Below are positions 35,699-47,405 of a stretch of DNA of 52,247 bases, in pieces. The position numbers and the translations under genes were made by a program. The DNA comes from Chytriomyces cf. hyalinus JEL632 (taxonomy: Eukaryota; Chytridiomycota; Chytridiomycetes; Chytridiales; Chytriomycetaceae), in the NCBI GenBank assembly GCA_025435555.1, contig JAIWWG010000152.1:1-52247 (forward strand), in the 5' to 3' direction. Position 1 is the stretch's first letter. Each line of letters begins with the position of its first letter. The notes under the pieces are model-generated. The model was not told where the DNA came from and did no database searches. It saw nothing but the letters and a program-made list of their open reading frames with translations.

Positions 35699-38040
35699 TG
35701 TTAGCAGAATTGTCTGGAACAAAATGCGTTTCGGTAGGAATTAACATTTATTGTTTCAGCTTACTTTATTAGTATTTAAGTGGAAGGTTACACGAGAATA
35801 AACAATATCCTTTACTATCAACAACTCAATACGTTATCAGCACCAAAGCTCCAAAAAACCAAAAAGTCTAGAACCATGAGCAAGCAAGAAATCCTCCTCT
35901 ACAATGGCAGCAACTACCAAGAATGGGAGTTCGGCATGCGTCACCACCTCAACGGCAAGAAAATCGGACGCACACTGACTGTAGCCAAGCCAGCCGAGTC
36001 CGCTGTGGCGGAATTGAAAGAGTGGGTAGCGGTGGACATCCAAGCCATGGGGAAAATAGTTGAAAGGATCCTACCTAAGTACTACGAGCATCTTAGGGAA
36101 GCTACTACCGCAAAAGAAATGATGGACGCCGTCAGGGACATTACCGCCGCCGACGAAGCAAATCTCCAATACAGGAGCCAGACAATGCTCAGAGGCATCA
36201 AAATGGAAGAAGGTGGCAACGTGATTGACCACATTGGAAAACTGGAGGAACACAGACGTGTACTCGGAAAGAAACTAGTTAGTGATCCGGACATGATCAA
36301 CATAGTCATGCGGAGCTTACCTCAGTCATGGGAGTCATCCCTTCAGGCAATCAGAACCCAGTCGGAGCTACTGGAAAACTACAAGAAGTTCAAAGGAAAA
36401 ATCATCGCGGAGTACGAATACGGCCTAGTCACGATCAAGACGGTTAGTAACAGCAACACGATAGCAATGCAAGCAAGGCAAAAACCACCAAGATTCACCG
36501 GCGACTGCGACAACTGCGGCAAGCAAGGACACAAGAAGATGGACTGCTGGGCAAAGAACGGTGGCAAGGAAGGCCAAGGACCCTACCAACGAAGAGAAAG
36601 AGCAACGGACGACAAGCAAGCGAACCAAGTAACAGAATCAAGGCACTATGTACTCACGGTATCAAAGACGGGACCAAGAACCGGATCATGGATCCTAGAC
36701 TCAGGCGCAAGTAACCACATGACTGGGAACAAGGAAACATTAACCAACTGGAAATCTTCAAGCGAACTCGGGAAAGTAACGGTTGCAAGCGGCGACGAAC
36801 TCAAAATCACGGGAACCGGCTCATTGAATCTACAAGGGCCAAACGGACCAGTAACCATCACAGGAGTATTGTATGTACCAGGACTATCAGTGAACCTCCT
36901 CTCAATCTCGGCTCTAGGCACAAAAGGCGCAGCAATCAGCTTCAACAGAAAGGGCGCGTCAGTCTCCATCAAAGGGAAAATCATCCTCCGCGCAGACGAA
37001 ATTGAAGAAGGACTCTACACAATACAAGGCAAGCAAGTGGGATTAGCAACCACGGTATCAGACATCAGAAAACTCAGCACAAGGGAAGCTCACCGATCAA
37101 TGGGACACCTGAACACAAGAGACCTACAGCAGTTACCCAGCCTGACAGACGGCATCAAAATCACAGACGAGGAACTTGGGGACTGCGACATCTGTACAGC
37201 AGCAAAAACCACCAGGCACGTGAACAAAGAACGATCAGCAAAAACAGAAATGCCGGGGGAAGAAATCAGCGTGGACCTTACCTTCGTAAACGAAATCCCT
37301 ATCCTCATGGTATCCGATACCGGTAGTGGCTGCACCATCGCAAAAATCCTGAAGAAGAAAAGTGAAGCTCCTCAAGCCGTTGCGGACATTGTCAAGATCA
37401 TCGAAAAACAATACAACCACCAAGTGAAAACCATCATTTCGGACGGAGGCGGTGAATTTGTAAACAAGAAAATGCAAGAATGGTGCGCGGCGCTCGGGAT
37501 CCAACATCAAATAACAACAGCACACACCCCAGAACAGAACGGCATAGCGGAACGAAAGAACCGAACCATCATGGAGACAACAAGGGCCATGTTACTAGAT
37601 GCCAAGCTCGACAAGACCAAGTACTGGAACTACGCATTTGAAATGGCAGTGTACATCAGAAATCGATGCCCCACAAGCAGTACAGCAGCAGAGAAAACAC
37701 CATGTGAACTACTCACCGGGAAGCGACCAAACCTCAAGTACATCAGACCATTCGGAGAATCATGCACAGTCTACGTTGACCAGCACAAGCGGGACAAGTT
37801 TGACGCGAAAGGTACCAAGTGCCGAGTACTGAGAATCAGAGAAAAAGGGTACCTGCTACTGGAAGAGGGGACTGAACGAGTTTTCCAGTCAGTTCATGTC
37901 AAATTCTCAAACACCAAGGAACGAGATGCCGAAGACCTACCGGACCTACTCTCAGACTCAGAAGGAGAAGATGAGGATTGTTGCGGATCCTGGTCAAGGT
38001 GGACCAGCGGTCTCCTCATGTACTCAACATAAAGGAGAGC
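35699..38040 (+). mobile_element. Copia-type LTR retrotransposon, 5' part only
   Basis: A likely 5' LTR starts TGTTAGCAG at 35699. TTAGTATTTAAG (a TATA-like element) lies near 35768 and a leader precedes the polyprotein. Gag, protease and integrase follow, but reverse transcriptase/RNase H and a matching 3' LTR are not seen. The right boundary is approximate. It adjoins and probably truncated the thymidylate kinase gene. Confidence 0.8.
35876..38032 (+). CDS. Copia polyprotein: Gag, zinc knuckle, protease, integrase (no RT)
   Basis: 718 aa from ATG 35876 (MSKQEILLYNG). Gag of UBN2 type, then a CCHC knuckle (CDNCGKQGHKKMDC). The aspartic protease has WILDSGASNHMTG. The GAG-pre-integrase segment has HRSMGHL and CDICTAAKT. 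The integrase core reads ISVDLTF, SDTGSG, ISDGGGEFVN and HTPEQNGIAERKNRTI. The frame ends at 38032 in a poor-looking tail exactly where the linker to reverse transcriptase should begin. Codon use is adenine/cytosine-rich and unlike the neighbouring island genes. The copy cannot move by itself. Confidence 0.92.
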   Translation: MSKQEILLYNGSNYQEWEFGMRHHLNGKKIGRTLTVAKPAESAVAELKEWVAVDIQAMGKIVERILPKYYEHLREATTAKEMMDAVRDITAADEANLQYRSQTMLRGIKMEEGGNVIDHIGKLEEHRRVLGKKLVSDPDMINIVMRSLPQSWESSLQAIRTQSELLENYKKFKGKIIAEYEYGLVTIKTVSNSNTIAMQARQKPPRFTGDCDNCGKQGHKKMDCWAKNGGKEGQGPYQRRERATDDKQANQVTESRHYVLTVSKTGPRTGSWILDSGASNHMTGNKETLTNWKSSSELGKVTVASGDELKITGTGSLNLQGPNGPVTITGVLYVPGLSVNLLSISALGTKGAAISFNRKGASVSIKGKIILRADEIEEGLYTIQGKQVGLATTVSDIRKLSTREAHRSMGHLNTRDLQQLPSLTDGIKITDEELGDCDICTAAKTTRHVNKERSAKTEMPGEEISVDLTFVNEIPILMVSDTGSGCTIAKILKKKSEAPQAVADIVKIIEKQYNHQVKTIISDGGGEFVNKKMQEWCAALGIQHQITTAHTPEQNGIAERKNRTIMETTRAMLLDAKLDKTKYWNYAFEMAVYIRNRCPTSSTAAEKTPCELLTGKRPNLKYIRPFGESCTVYVDQHKRDKFDAKGTKCRVLRIREKGYLLLEEGTERVFQSVHVKFSNTKERDAEDLPDLLSDSEGEDEDCCGSWSRWTSGLLMYST

Positions 38041-39600
38041 TCAAAATCTCTGGAATGCATGAAGATGTGGGAAACAGGTGTTTGAGCACCTGCAGACCCC
38101 ATACGTAACAAAGACGTGAAATACACACGACTTCGTGTAAATATAGACAAGCCACGGGGGCGGTAACACACCGTCGATCACACACACAGGTCTCTGGCAC
38201 ATCTGCCAAGTCCTACGAGCACCCACGTGCCATCCACGGCTATTTACGGTCACTGGATGAGAAGTTGTGAGGCATACTGCCAAGACCCCAATAAAGCTTT
38301 ATTTACACAAAGTTGGGACCTTAAACGATCCACCACGATAACACACCATCACATGATACCCTCACCAAGTCGTCATAAGGTGTCAGACTCTATCACTCTA
38401 GAGAATACCAACAGTACTAAGCCAAACTACCTGCAACACCAAGCATTCGGCAGAAACACACCAGTACATAGCTTGTGTAGTTGAAACGAAGGTTTGAGCC
38501 TGGATAGGCGGCACTTGAGGACCCAGATCTTGCATAAGCAAAGTTCAAAGTTAGTACACCACAGTCAAACTGACACGCTGAAACGTACATGGACAGCAGG
38601 CAGCGCTGCTTACCTGTACACCGTCACTTGGACCCATGCCTCCCTGCCCAGGTGGGAGAGTCCCCGTCAGAGGTCCAAGGATACAGTCATATGCACTTTG
38701 GACGTTGGTTGGATAGTTTCTTATTCAAATCGTAACTTTTTGGATTGGTAAAGGCCCAACAGTCTTTGGGGACGTTCGGGGGATTTCCATCTCGGTTCTT
38801 TATAATTTCTACCGTGAAAAAATAGAAAACCATGGAGATACCCACGATTTTCCACCCATGAGTGATTCTTTCATGTTCTATTCCAAAGGGTATAAATGGT
38901 AGAGCTTCCACAAGGCAAATAAACATCTTCTTAGACCAAAATCATCGTTGTAGCACCTAGTCCTCAAGTCACAAACCCTCGTACAGCGTGCCACCACCAT
39001 TTGTACCGACATAGGGGAGTGTTGAAGTCCCTGGCTAAGAGCCACCACTCATGACATTATCATAAGGCATTTGGGTGGTTCATGAGATTGTTTTTGTTGA
39101 TTTGGTGTCACCGATTTTCTTTATTATATTTTCACCAGACGTAAGTTTAAGTATTTAAGTTGGCATATTGCGTGATGGGAAACATGTAGTCATGCGTTGT
39201 GCTCACACAAGGGCAGCTGCTGGAGTCAGAGCAAGTCATCCTGTTCGATATGTAGTTTAAAGGGAAGGAAGCCGCACTTCTGAATGGCTGAAATGGAAGC
39301 AGAAGGGCAGGGATGTGAAGAAGCCTCATCGAAGTTGCGAGTTGTTTTAGGTTGAGGTTTGTTTTCGGAATTGTCAGTTTTGTCACAACAAAAACGTCAG
39401 ATGTGTGACATTATCAGACTAAGCAGAATTCCTGAGCAGGACACTGCGTCTGCACCGTCTTCATTGAGTACCAACAGATGGCAGCATATTTTGCGCGATC
39501 TTCCCAAGAACCATCGTCAAGTTGTTGGACCCATCAATGGACCTCCTGCAGAAACTGACGATTGGTCAAGTTAAAAATAAACAATAAACAAATCCAACAA
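38041..39600. other. Retroelement debris including a possible 3' LTR start at 39020
   Basis: No intact gene. A purine tract ATAGGGGAG followed by TGTTGAAGTCC at 39020 has the form of a polypurine tract plus copia 3' LTR start. A TATTTAAGT near 39150 parallels the promoter of the 5' LTR at 35699, though the two LTR sequences are otherwise different. Probably the tail of another copia family member. Confidence 0.35.
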
Positions 39601-39606
39601 AAAATT

Positions 39607-41245
39607 ATGTCACACCAACCTCAGCCATTGACTGGTCCCAGCCACTCGGCTTCAAGTACCGCCATCCGTGCAGCCACTTCAAATGCATGTGGGCCAAGGT
39701 GACTGGCTGGGACAGCGGAAAGCTGCTGAGCAACCACACAATCATCGTGGACGTTGCTTGTATGAGCAGCCATGTCCCCACACAAATATACGCGCCCTAA
39801 ACACATTCATGTCCCCAGCAACAAGTCTCCACTACGACCAGGCCTGCTTTCAAAGGGAATGAAAGCTTTCCGCATGAAAGAAGGCAAAATCCGAATCTTT
39901 CGCCCAGACCTGAACGGGCAACGCTCTCCTCCAAAAGTTGTAAAGCAGCATCCATGGAATGCCCGCCCGCAGAACTGTTCCTAGAAGCACTTCAAAGAGT
40001 CATCAGTGACAACTTGGACCACGTGCCTCCAACGGACTCTGCAGGGTCTGTTTGTTGTTGGGTCAGGCCCACAGCTAGGGCTGTCGTCCGTAGCCAGAGT
40101 TTTAGTTTATTGTTCTTGTAAATGCTGTTGGGCCATATTATGCAGGTACGTTGATTGCGTCTTTTTTGGAAAGCATTTTTTGTTGAGTTTTGTGTGAGAG
40201 AGTAGTGTTTTTATTCTTGGTGTAACATGGACCTCAAATGCTGACAAACCAAGCTGAAACAATAAATGGTAATTCCTCACGAACCCCTGCTTTCCATCCC
40301 AAATAATTAGTTAGCAACTCTGAAACAATCTGATGGCAATCCTGATAACGCGATCGCGCCACCGTGGTTGGGGAGTCCAACATTTTTGACCTTATCTACA
40401 TGTCTCCCCTCATCAAACAGGTTCACTCGGAAGCCCTATCAAAGCACTCATTGCAGACTCGTAAGATCGAGCCGCTCCACATGGAACTGGAAACGTTAAT
40501 TTCAGCGGAAACTGTGGTAAAAGATCCGGACTCACCTGTTCTCTCGAAACCGTCCCAAAAATACTGATCCAATTACAAACAAACAACATGAACCCCGCCA
40601 CAGCTCCAGTATTTGCTGCAACCGCCGCCGCCGCAAATGCAAAAAGGATTCGCCGTGAACTTGTTTCTGGGCCCACAAACGCATTCAAAGGTTGAAGAAT
40701 TTGCCACATCCAACTTTGCAGGTTCAAAACTCGCCGCGGACGGTAAGACCATCTACGTTACTCCAAGAAGTGAATCTGTTCTGAAGGGAGTCACGAACCA
40801 ACCTTGTGCTGGTGAGTTGTTGTTATAGAATTTGGAAAGTTAGTTCATCAAGTTGACAACAAAACAGAGTTAGCAAGCAGACACCTGGCATGGCATGTCG
40901 AAAGACGCGATGTGCCTTGGGCCCGAAGTGAAAGAATTTGAAGAAGTGGTCGCAACGGGAACTGCCGTTGTCATGACTGTCATCGGAGAAATCCACCGCG
41001 AAGTCAAGACTAACCGGAAAGCGCGTAAATAATAGTTCAAACACATCCTCGGGAGCGTACTATGATTGGGACTTGGAGAAGAAGAAGAAGCGGATGCCAA
41101 GTTGGAAATGGAGGTGGTCAAGTTTGACAAGGAGCCAGTCAAGTTTAAGAAGCTGTTCACCGCCGTGATTGAGTTGCAAAAGGGCATTCCTCCCGGCTGG
41201 GAAGCGTACGGATGGATGTGGCCGCCAGAGGGCTTGTTGGAATGA
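39607..41245 (+). pseudogene. Branched-chain amino-acid aminotransferase, fragmented
   Basis: Pieces in order along one strand but in changing frames: IDWSQPLGFKYRHPCSH and GWDSGKLL (N-terminal domain); ATSLHYDQACFQ and MKAFRMKEGKIRIFRPDLN (the LHYGQxxFEGxKAFR hallmark region); LFLEALQRVISDNLDHVPP; GSGPQLGLS; VNAVGPYYAGT; VEEFATSN and TIYVTP; FEEVVATGTAVVMTVIGEI; and KKLFTAVIELQKGIPPGWEAYGW at the end. These match branched-chain aminotransferases over their whole length, the last step of Leu/Ile/Val synthesis. Introns account for some gaps (GT...AG near 40170-40580 and 40810-40870), but several shifts occur within exons. The PLP-lysine segment was not located. Either a decayed subtelomeric copy or a gene hit by many base errors. 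Confidence 0.7.
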
Positions 41246-42202
41246 GTCACTTTGCGTCGACTGCTGCGAGACTGTCTCGTAAAATAAAAATAAACAAGAA
41301 AGTATAGGCCGTCCTCTCGGATTCTTTTTGGGAATAAATGAGAACTTGCATATTTTTTGATCGCTCTTGTCGACCGACATCTGGGATCAAGGTTTCGAAA
41401 AAGTGCGAGCCACCACCTCTCCTTCAAATGGCAGCTGATTATCATTTATCTCATTACTGGTGACCGCGAATTTCGAATAGTCCCCAAAGAGCAGTGATTC
41501 TTTGTCAAATTTGAGCAAAGCACGTATCCAAGTGCGAGATGGCATCCCCCAATCCACGCGTTTCGAATGAATTCCAAATGGAAAAACACAAATGGCTGAC
41601 CCTCTTTTTCACCCAACACCGTGTCTGAATCCCGGGAATTTTAGGAATCTGCGCATCTGTCCGCACACAAAAGCCGTTTAAACATAGTTGGTTCTGTTTA
41701 AACGAGTCGAAGCGTGAGACCGACCCTGATAAAACTTATTAACCATATTAAATATTAACCCATTGAGGGGCAGCCGCTACTTTGTCCGAATACTCAGTTT
41801 GTGATTTAAAGATTTCTCATCAAGAAATTTTTCATTGTCAAATTTTTCGTTCTTCGGTTTGATCCAGAGGGTGCATTGACTGGCGCGTGAGTTTGCAATC
41901 GCGGCGCAGTGCAACTATAAACACACTCAGAGGTTACCATATATTGGGGCCCTTGGTCTTGTTAACGTGTGGTGGTCGTTGACTCAGATCCCACAGAACC
42001 AGCTGCTGCTGGAAGGAAATGCTGAATGATGTAAAACAATTGCTTTGTGACCAGATCCTTGAATTATGAATGCGCCAAAATGTTTTGAGGACAGTGCGCT
42101 GTCAAATATTTGATGTTTATTTGGGAGCTTGTTGATTCCATGAAGAATACAATGTTGATTTCGTTCCTGGTCATCGTCACCCGCAGGAAATCCCCTTTTC
42201 TG
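41246..42202. other. AT-rich intergenic region
   Basis: No coding signal found. The string gtttaaac(g/a) occurs twice near 41675-41705, and TATAAACAC is at about 41928. Otherwise unremarkable. Confidence 0.5.
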
Positions 42203-45200
42203 TCAAGCACGAAACAGCTTCAGAGCCAGACTGCTCACAACAACTGTGACTGAACTCAACGCCATTGCAAGACCAGCAATCCACGGCGCAAGCGTAAAAC
42301 CATTGCCAGCAACATAAAACACGCCCGCAGCAACTGGGATACCAATGACATTGTACAAGAACGCACCGCCCATGTTGAAGTAAATCCGAAACAAAACTGT
42401 CCGACTCAACTTCACAAGCGTCACAATATCAGAAAGTTCAGAGCGTAGCAGAACTGCTGATGCCGATTCTATCGCAATATCAGAGCCACCGCCAAGAGCA
42501 ATTCTGGAACACACAAAAGTCATGTTTACCATCAAAAAAAAAAAAAAAAAAGGGAGGAAATTCCTTTTTACCCAACATCGGCGTTCGCAAGTGCAATCGA
42601 ATCATTAATCCCATCTCCAGCAAAAGCCACCATCCCAGAACCCAACTCCTGCTTCACAACTTTTACGTGGTTTCCTTTATCTGCCGGCAAACATCCGGCA
42701 ATCACGTCCTGTGACTCAATGCCAACAAGCTTTGCAACTGCTTCGGCAGTGGTGCGTTGATCCCCCGTCATCATAAGCACACGGATTCCCATTCCTCGCA
42801 GAGCTGCAACAGTAGCAAAACTTGTAGTACGCGGAGGGTCCGAAATGGCAAGAACGGCGAGGATATTTCGAACCGCAGCATCAGTTTCAAACAAACCCAC
42901 GTAGACACTTGTCTTGCCATCACTTTCCCATGCATGAATGCAAGCGTCGTATTCTTGTGTTGGGAATGTGCAGTAGTTGGTAGCTTCAACCCATCGTCTG
43001 CTTCCAATGACGGCAAGGAATGTGCGGTTTTGGAGGGTAATATCAGTGCCATTGTAGACAATGTCAATCGAAAGACCCATGCCAGCTACTTCGCGCACTT
43101 CTCCAGCAGTCCAGTTGATTCCAATGGTGCCGCGGGGGAGGGAGCCTGTGCGTGCAGTTGCATAGGCGCTTGCAGCGACTGCGAGGGGATGTGTGCTGGA
43201 GGATTCCGCGTATGCAATGAGCGAGTATATTTCATCGTGCGAGTTCAGCAATGGTCGAGAATGATTCGAAACTTGATCTTTCTTTGGGACATGCATTAAC
43301 GCATCTGTGACAGTAGGTTTGCCCAATGTGAGGGTTCCCGTCTTGTCGAAAATTATGGTTTTGATTTTGCTGGCCATTTGAAGTGCAGCTCCACCACCTT
43401 TGACCAAAATTCCGTGCTGTGCAGCGACTAAGAGAAAGAATAAATAAACGCTCCAGTTGGGATGTGAAAAAAAAAAAAAAAAAAAAAAAAACCCACCTCC
43501 AGTCCCAACCATAACGGCAGTCGGCGTTGCCAACCCCAAAGCACAAGGACATGCAATCACCAAAACCGCAATCGCAAAAGTCAATGCAAACCCAAACGCA
43601 CTGCTCCCTTCAGGTACGATTGCAGTCCCATACACAGTACCCACAACAAACCAAACGGCAAACGTGAGGCACGAAATGGCAACCACCACCGGCACAAACA
43701 CACGACTTAAACGGTCAGCAACAGCTTGAATTGGTGCCTTGCTCATTTGCGCATCTTGCACGCATGCAACAATTCGGCTGAGAACAGTGTCGGCGCCAAT
43801 GTGCACGGCTTTGATGAGGACAGAGGCAGTTGCATTCAAAGTTCCACCCGTAAGGTGGTCGCCTTTGATCTTGAGGGAGGGGATGGGTTCACCGGTGAGC
43901 ATGCTTTCGTCGGCGTGGGTTGTACCGCTCAAGGATGGCGTCGCACGGGAAGCGGGAACCAACAGGGACACGGATAATGTCTCCAACTGAAGAATGTATT
44001 CAATATTAGCCACTTAGTGATTTGCTTGAAAAATGTGGCATTACCTTCGACTAAAGCGATGCTGACGACTTCTTCCCTCAAGACTTTGAAATCTTCTGAT
44101 CCATTCACTGTCCCGGCAGTATGGTCCAAATGCACAACTGTTACTGTGTCTGGAGTCAACCCAATTAGTTTTGTCACAGCTTCTCCAGTTTTCCCTTGGC
44201 GTACGACTCAAGGTACTTTCCAAGAAGAATGAAGAAAATGAGGAGAACAGAGGTCTCAAAATATTCATGTCCCGCCATTTTTCCAGACACTGCGGAAGCG
44301 ATAACCGTATAAAGCGAGTAAAAATACGCTGCCGAGGTTCCAAGAGCCACAAGAACATCCATCTGATGGCGGTTTGGAACGTTAACTTTCAAACAATGCT
44401 TCCTCGAGTAAAAAAAAAAAAGAGAAGAAGAAAGAAAGAAAGAAACTCACATTCGCGCTTTTAGCGTACCGCAAACTCTTCCAAGCACCCCTATAAAATC
44501 GTCCACCAATCCAGAATTGCACAGGCGTCGCCAAAAAGACCATCACAAGCGCTCGTACAGTCAAACCAGGCGCAATTTCGTAATCCACTGCCTGCCGAGC
44601 TGGATTATCTTCTGGCAGCGCCATCTCAATGATCATACTGATAATAACTGCAGGCAAAGCAAATGCGAAAGCAATTGTTGCCGACTTTCGATAGTCTGCA
44701 AGTTCTTTCAAAGACCGCTCTTGCGCCACGTTTTGGTTGTCAGAAGGAAGAGATGGAGATGCGGAAAATCCAGCATCGGTAATTGCAGTGATGAGTGAGC
44801 GAACTCCAATTGCAGAAGGTGCATGTTTGATAACAGCCTGTTCAAACGTATTTGAGAAACTCACTCAAGTATCAATTGAAAAACTCACCATATTTGTCAA
44901 TAAACTCACAGACACGCTTTCAACACCTTGCAATTCTGCCACAACTCGCTCGACACTTGCAACACAGCTTGCACATGTCATTCCTCCAACTTCCAGTTTT
45001 GTCGTTGTGATTGATTCTTGAATCTGTTCTGGTACTGAGAGATTTAAGCTCAATCGAGCTTGCGTTGCCGCCACATGTGCGCGTTCGATGAATGGGGACT
45101 TGACGTGTGCCAAGCTGTTGGGGTTGAAAGATTCTAAACCATTTCCAGCATTCGGTTGGGATGGCCTTGAGTGGATTGCTTCAAATCTATCGTACCAGAA

Positions 45201-46673
45201 CGTTAGACAGGCAACAAATGGTATGAAAGAAGAAATGTCAAGGTTATTCTTACCCAGACGACACAGGCACCAAAACGTGCTTCAGAACATCAAAGCCAAC
45301 ATCCTGGATTGCCTTCACAATCTTTACAATGGATATTACGCGAGGGTTATACAGAATGATGGCCCGCTGGTATGGGAGAAGAAAGACTTCGACGGAGGAA
45401 ATGCCAGGCAAAAGACTCAGCGCGGATTCAGCGGACTGAATGCAAGTTGAACAAGTGAGACCTGACAAGACTATGTCAGCCTTCACCAATTCTGATTGAG
45501 GTAGAAGCAAAGAGGCAGATTGGTCCAAAGAAGACGGCAGCTCAGAAGCCTTGGTTTCCTCCAAAGTGGGACCGGCGCGTGATTCATCAATAAAGGCGAT
45601 GGTAACTTCAAACCCGAAACTTTCAATTCGCTCTTTCACAAAAGAGTCAATATTGGAAGTCGCTTGGAGACTTTTGGAGAAAGAAATGAGATCCAGAACA
45701 AAAGTCGCTTCTCCCAATTTTTGTTTCGGCTGAACGGGAGAGCTAGAACTTGTTGACGGCAGCGATACAGCCGGGAGTTTACGTGACAACGCCACCGATT
45801 CAAGTAAACGCAGATCGCGCGCCGCAAGAGATACATTGATTGAATCAGGAATAATTCCAGGGACGGACAGAAGACCTTTTGCAATGGCTTTCGGGCAGGA
45901 TTTACACGTCATTCCAATGATTCCAACAGTTACAGTGGCGTTGTTTGGTGGCATTTCGATGATAGTCGCATGTGAATGTTTTCGGTGAAGCTGCGATGGG
46001 GTCGCAGGTGGGGAGGGATGTTGTATAGGGTCTAACAGCGAGACAGAATATCCGAAGGGCATCAAAATGCTTTGACAGATTTCGAGCGCCTGGAAAGGGT
46101 CGGCATCGGCTGCAAGCACAGCGTGAATCTGTTTTGCAAGAATCAAAGTTTTCGAATGTTTGGTATTTTGAGGCAGTGCAGTTAATAAAAAGGGTACGAA
46201 CGTCGATCGAGTCCTGGTTCTTCAAGTCTTTCGAGTGCGTGCGGTCGAAATGGTCGTCGACAAACACGACAGAGCGGATTGATGCATCACGAAGAAGAGC
46301 GTACTTGACATGGACAAAGACACAGCGGACGCGCGAGGGACACGACATGCGCAAGTGTGGATTGGCTACGCACGCGGGCATTGGCGTCAATGGCATTACG
46401 CCTGAGGCTACTGCAGTTGATGTTGTTGATGTTGTAGTTGTTGAGGGGTCCAGCACAAGCGCCGACAACGTTGATGCCAGCACCACTCGCAAGTGAAGAA
46501 CTGAGTGGTCTCGTTGTCGTAGGACTGAGTTTGATCTAGAGCGGGTTGGGTACCTGTTGCAGGTGCAGGATGAGCATGTGCATTTGGAGCACTCGCAGAC
46601 TTTGCTGGTGCTCAAGTTTGCATGTGTGTCTTGGCGCGCTGAAATCGTGCTGAGGGTGTCGCTTTCGGGCATT
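42203..46673 (-). CDS. Copper-transporting P1B-type ATPase (CCC2/ATP7-like), multi-exon
   Basis: Proposed start 46673. A Cys-rich leader (CECSKCTCSSCTC) is followed by heavy-metal-associated domains with GMTCKSC, GLTCSTC and GMTCASC. Membrane part and pump: THADESMLTGEP (actuator TGE), CPCALGLATP (copper-binding CPC), DKTGTLT (phosphorylated Asp), MMTGDQRTTA and GDGINDS, ending in the last membrane helices. GT-AG introns include one with a 25-nt poly-T near 43468-43492. Such pumps load copper into secreted enzymes at the Golgi. At about 43925 the frame is off by one base between RFPCDAIL and GTTHADESM, in a conserved stretch, probably an assembly indel. This is a normal host gene and marks the host side of the boundary. 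Exon ends near the 5' part are approximate. Confidence 0.9.
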
Positions 46674-47405
46674 GGTGTGTGTTTGTTTCGCGGATGCTTT
46701 TTTTTTTGAATCGTGGGGACCACCAGTGTGATCTCCATTCTACCCACGAATACCAGGTGACAAAGAAGGGTTAGTTTTTGTAACGAAGGCATGCGCCACG
46801 AACCCCAGCGTCAATTCCTTGTGCTACGAGTTGATGCGCGCGTGCGTTGTGCCCTCCGACATAGCGCAAATCAAGACGTTCGATTGGAGCAACAACCAAT
46901 TCAACGGTTTGACTGCCGAGTGTCAATGCCATCTCAAACTAGTGCGCGCAAAAGACAAAGGACTCGAATCATCACTGGATATTGAGTTGTCCGAATAAGA
47001 AACCGTTGTGCGCACTTTCGGACAACTCAGAATTCGGACAACTCGCGAAGCACTGCGAAACGCGTATGTGCCATCACTCAGCCTACTATCCATTCTGCCA
47101 ATGTAAGAACCAAAGAAACACAAAAATGCTGTCTGCAACCTCGAAAGCGGTCCAGCCTATTTTAAATCCAATCCCACATTGACCCTGGTCTGCAACATGA
47201 TCAACACATATTTGCACAATGAAAGGCTTATACTACATGTCTTTTATTCCAATGTTCCCCCCGCACTTTAAGATAATAGTGTTGTGGCATTTCACCCTGG
47301 GTTCCCAAAACTGTAAAACACGCAAGCTCACTTCCCACCAAAAAAGGCAACCATCAAAAAACAAACAATTCAAAACACCACTTCAAAACTGCCACCATAT
47401 ACACC
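46674..47405. other. Intergenic region between the Cu-ATPase and OPT genes
   Basis: It contains the 12-bp inverted repeat described separately. Short open frames only. Confidence 0.5.
46984..47044. repeat. 12-bp inverted/direct repeat triplet (gagttgtccgaa / ttcggacaactc)
   Basis: GAGTTGTCCGAA at 46984-46995, and its exact reverse complement at 47018-47029 and again at 47033-47044. It could form alternative hairpins or be a binding site for a dimeric regulator. Confidence 0.85.

Noticed and set aside
45902-46660. 296-codon minus-strand ORF as an independent gene
   Set aside because: Its right part is best used as the Cys-rich first exon of the Cu-ATPase. The left part is a shadow of the HMA-domain exon in another frame.
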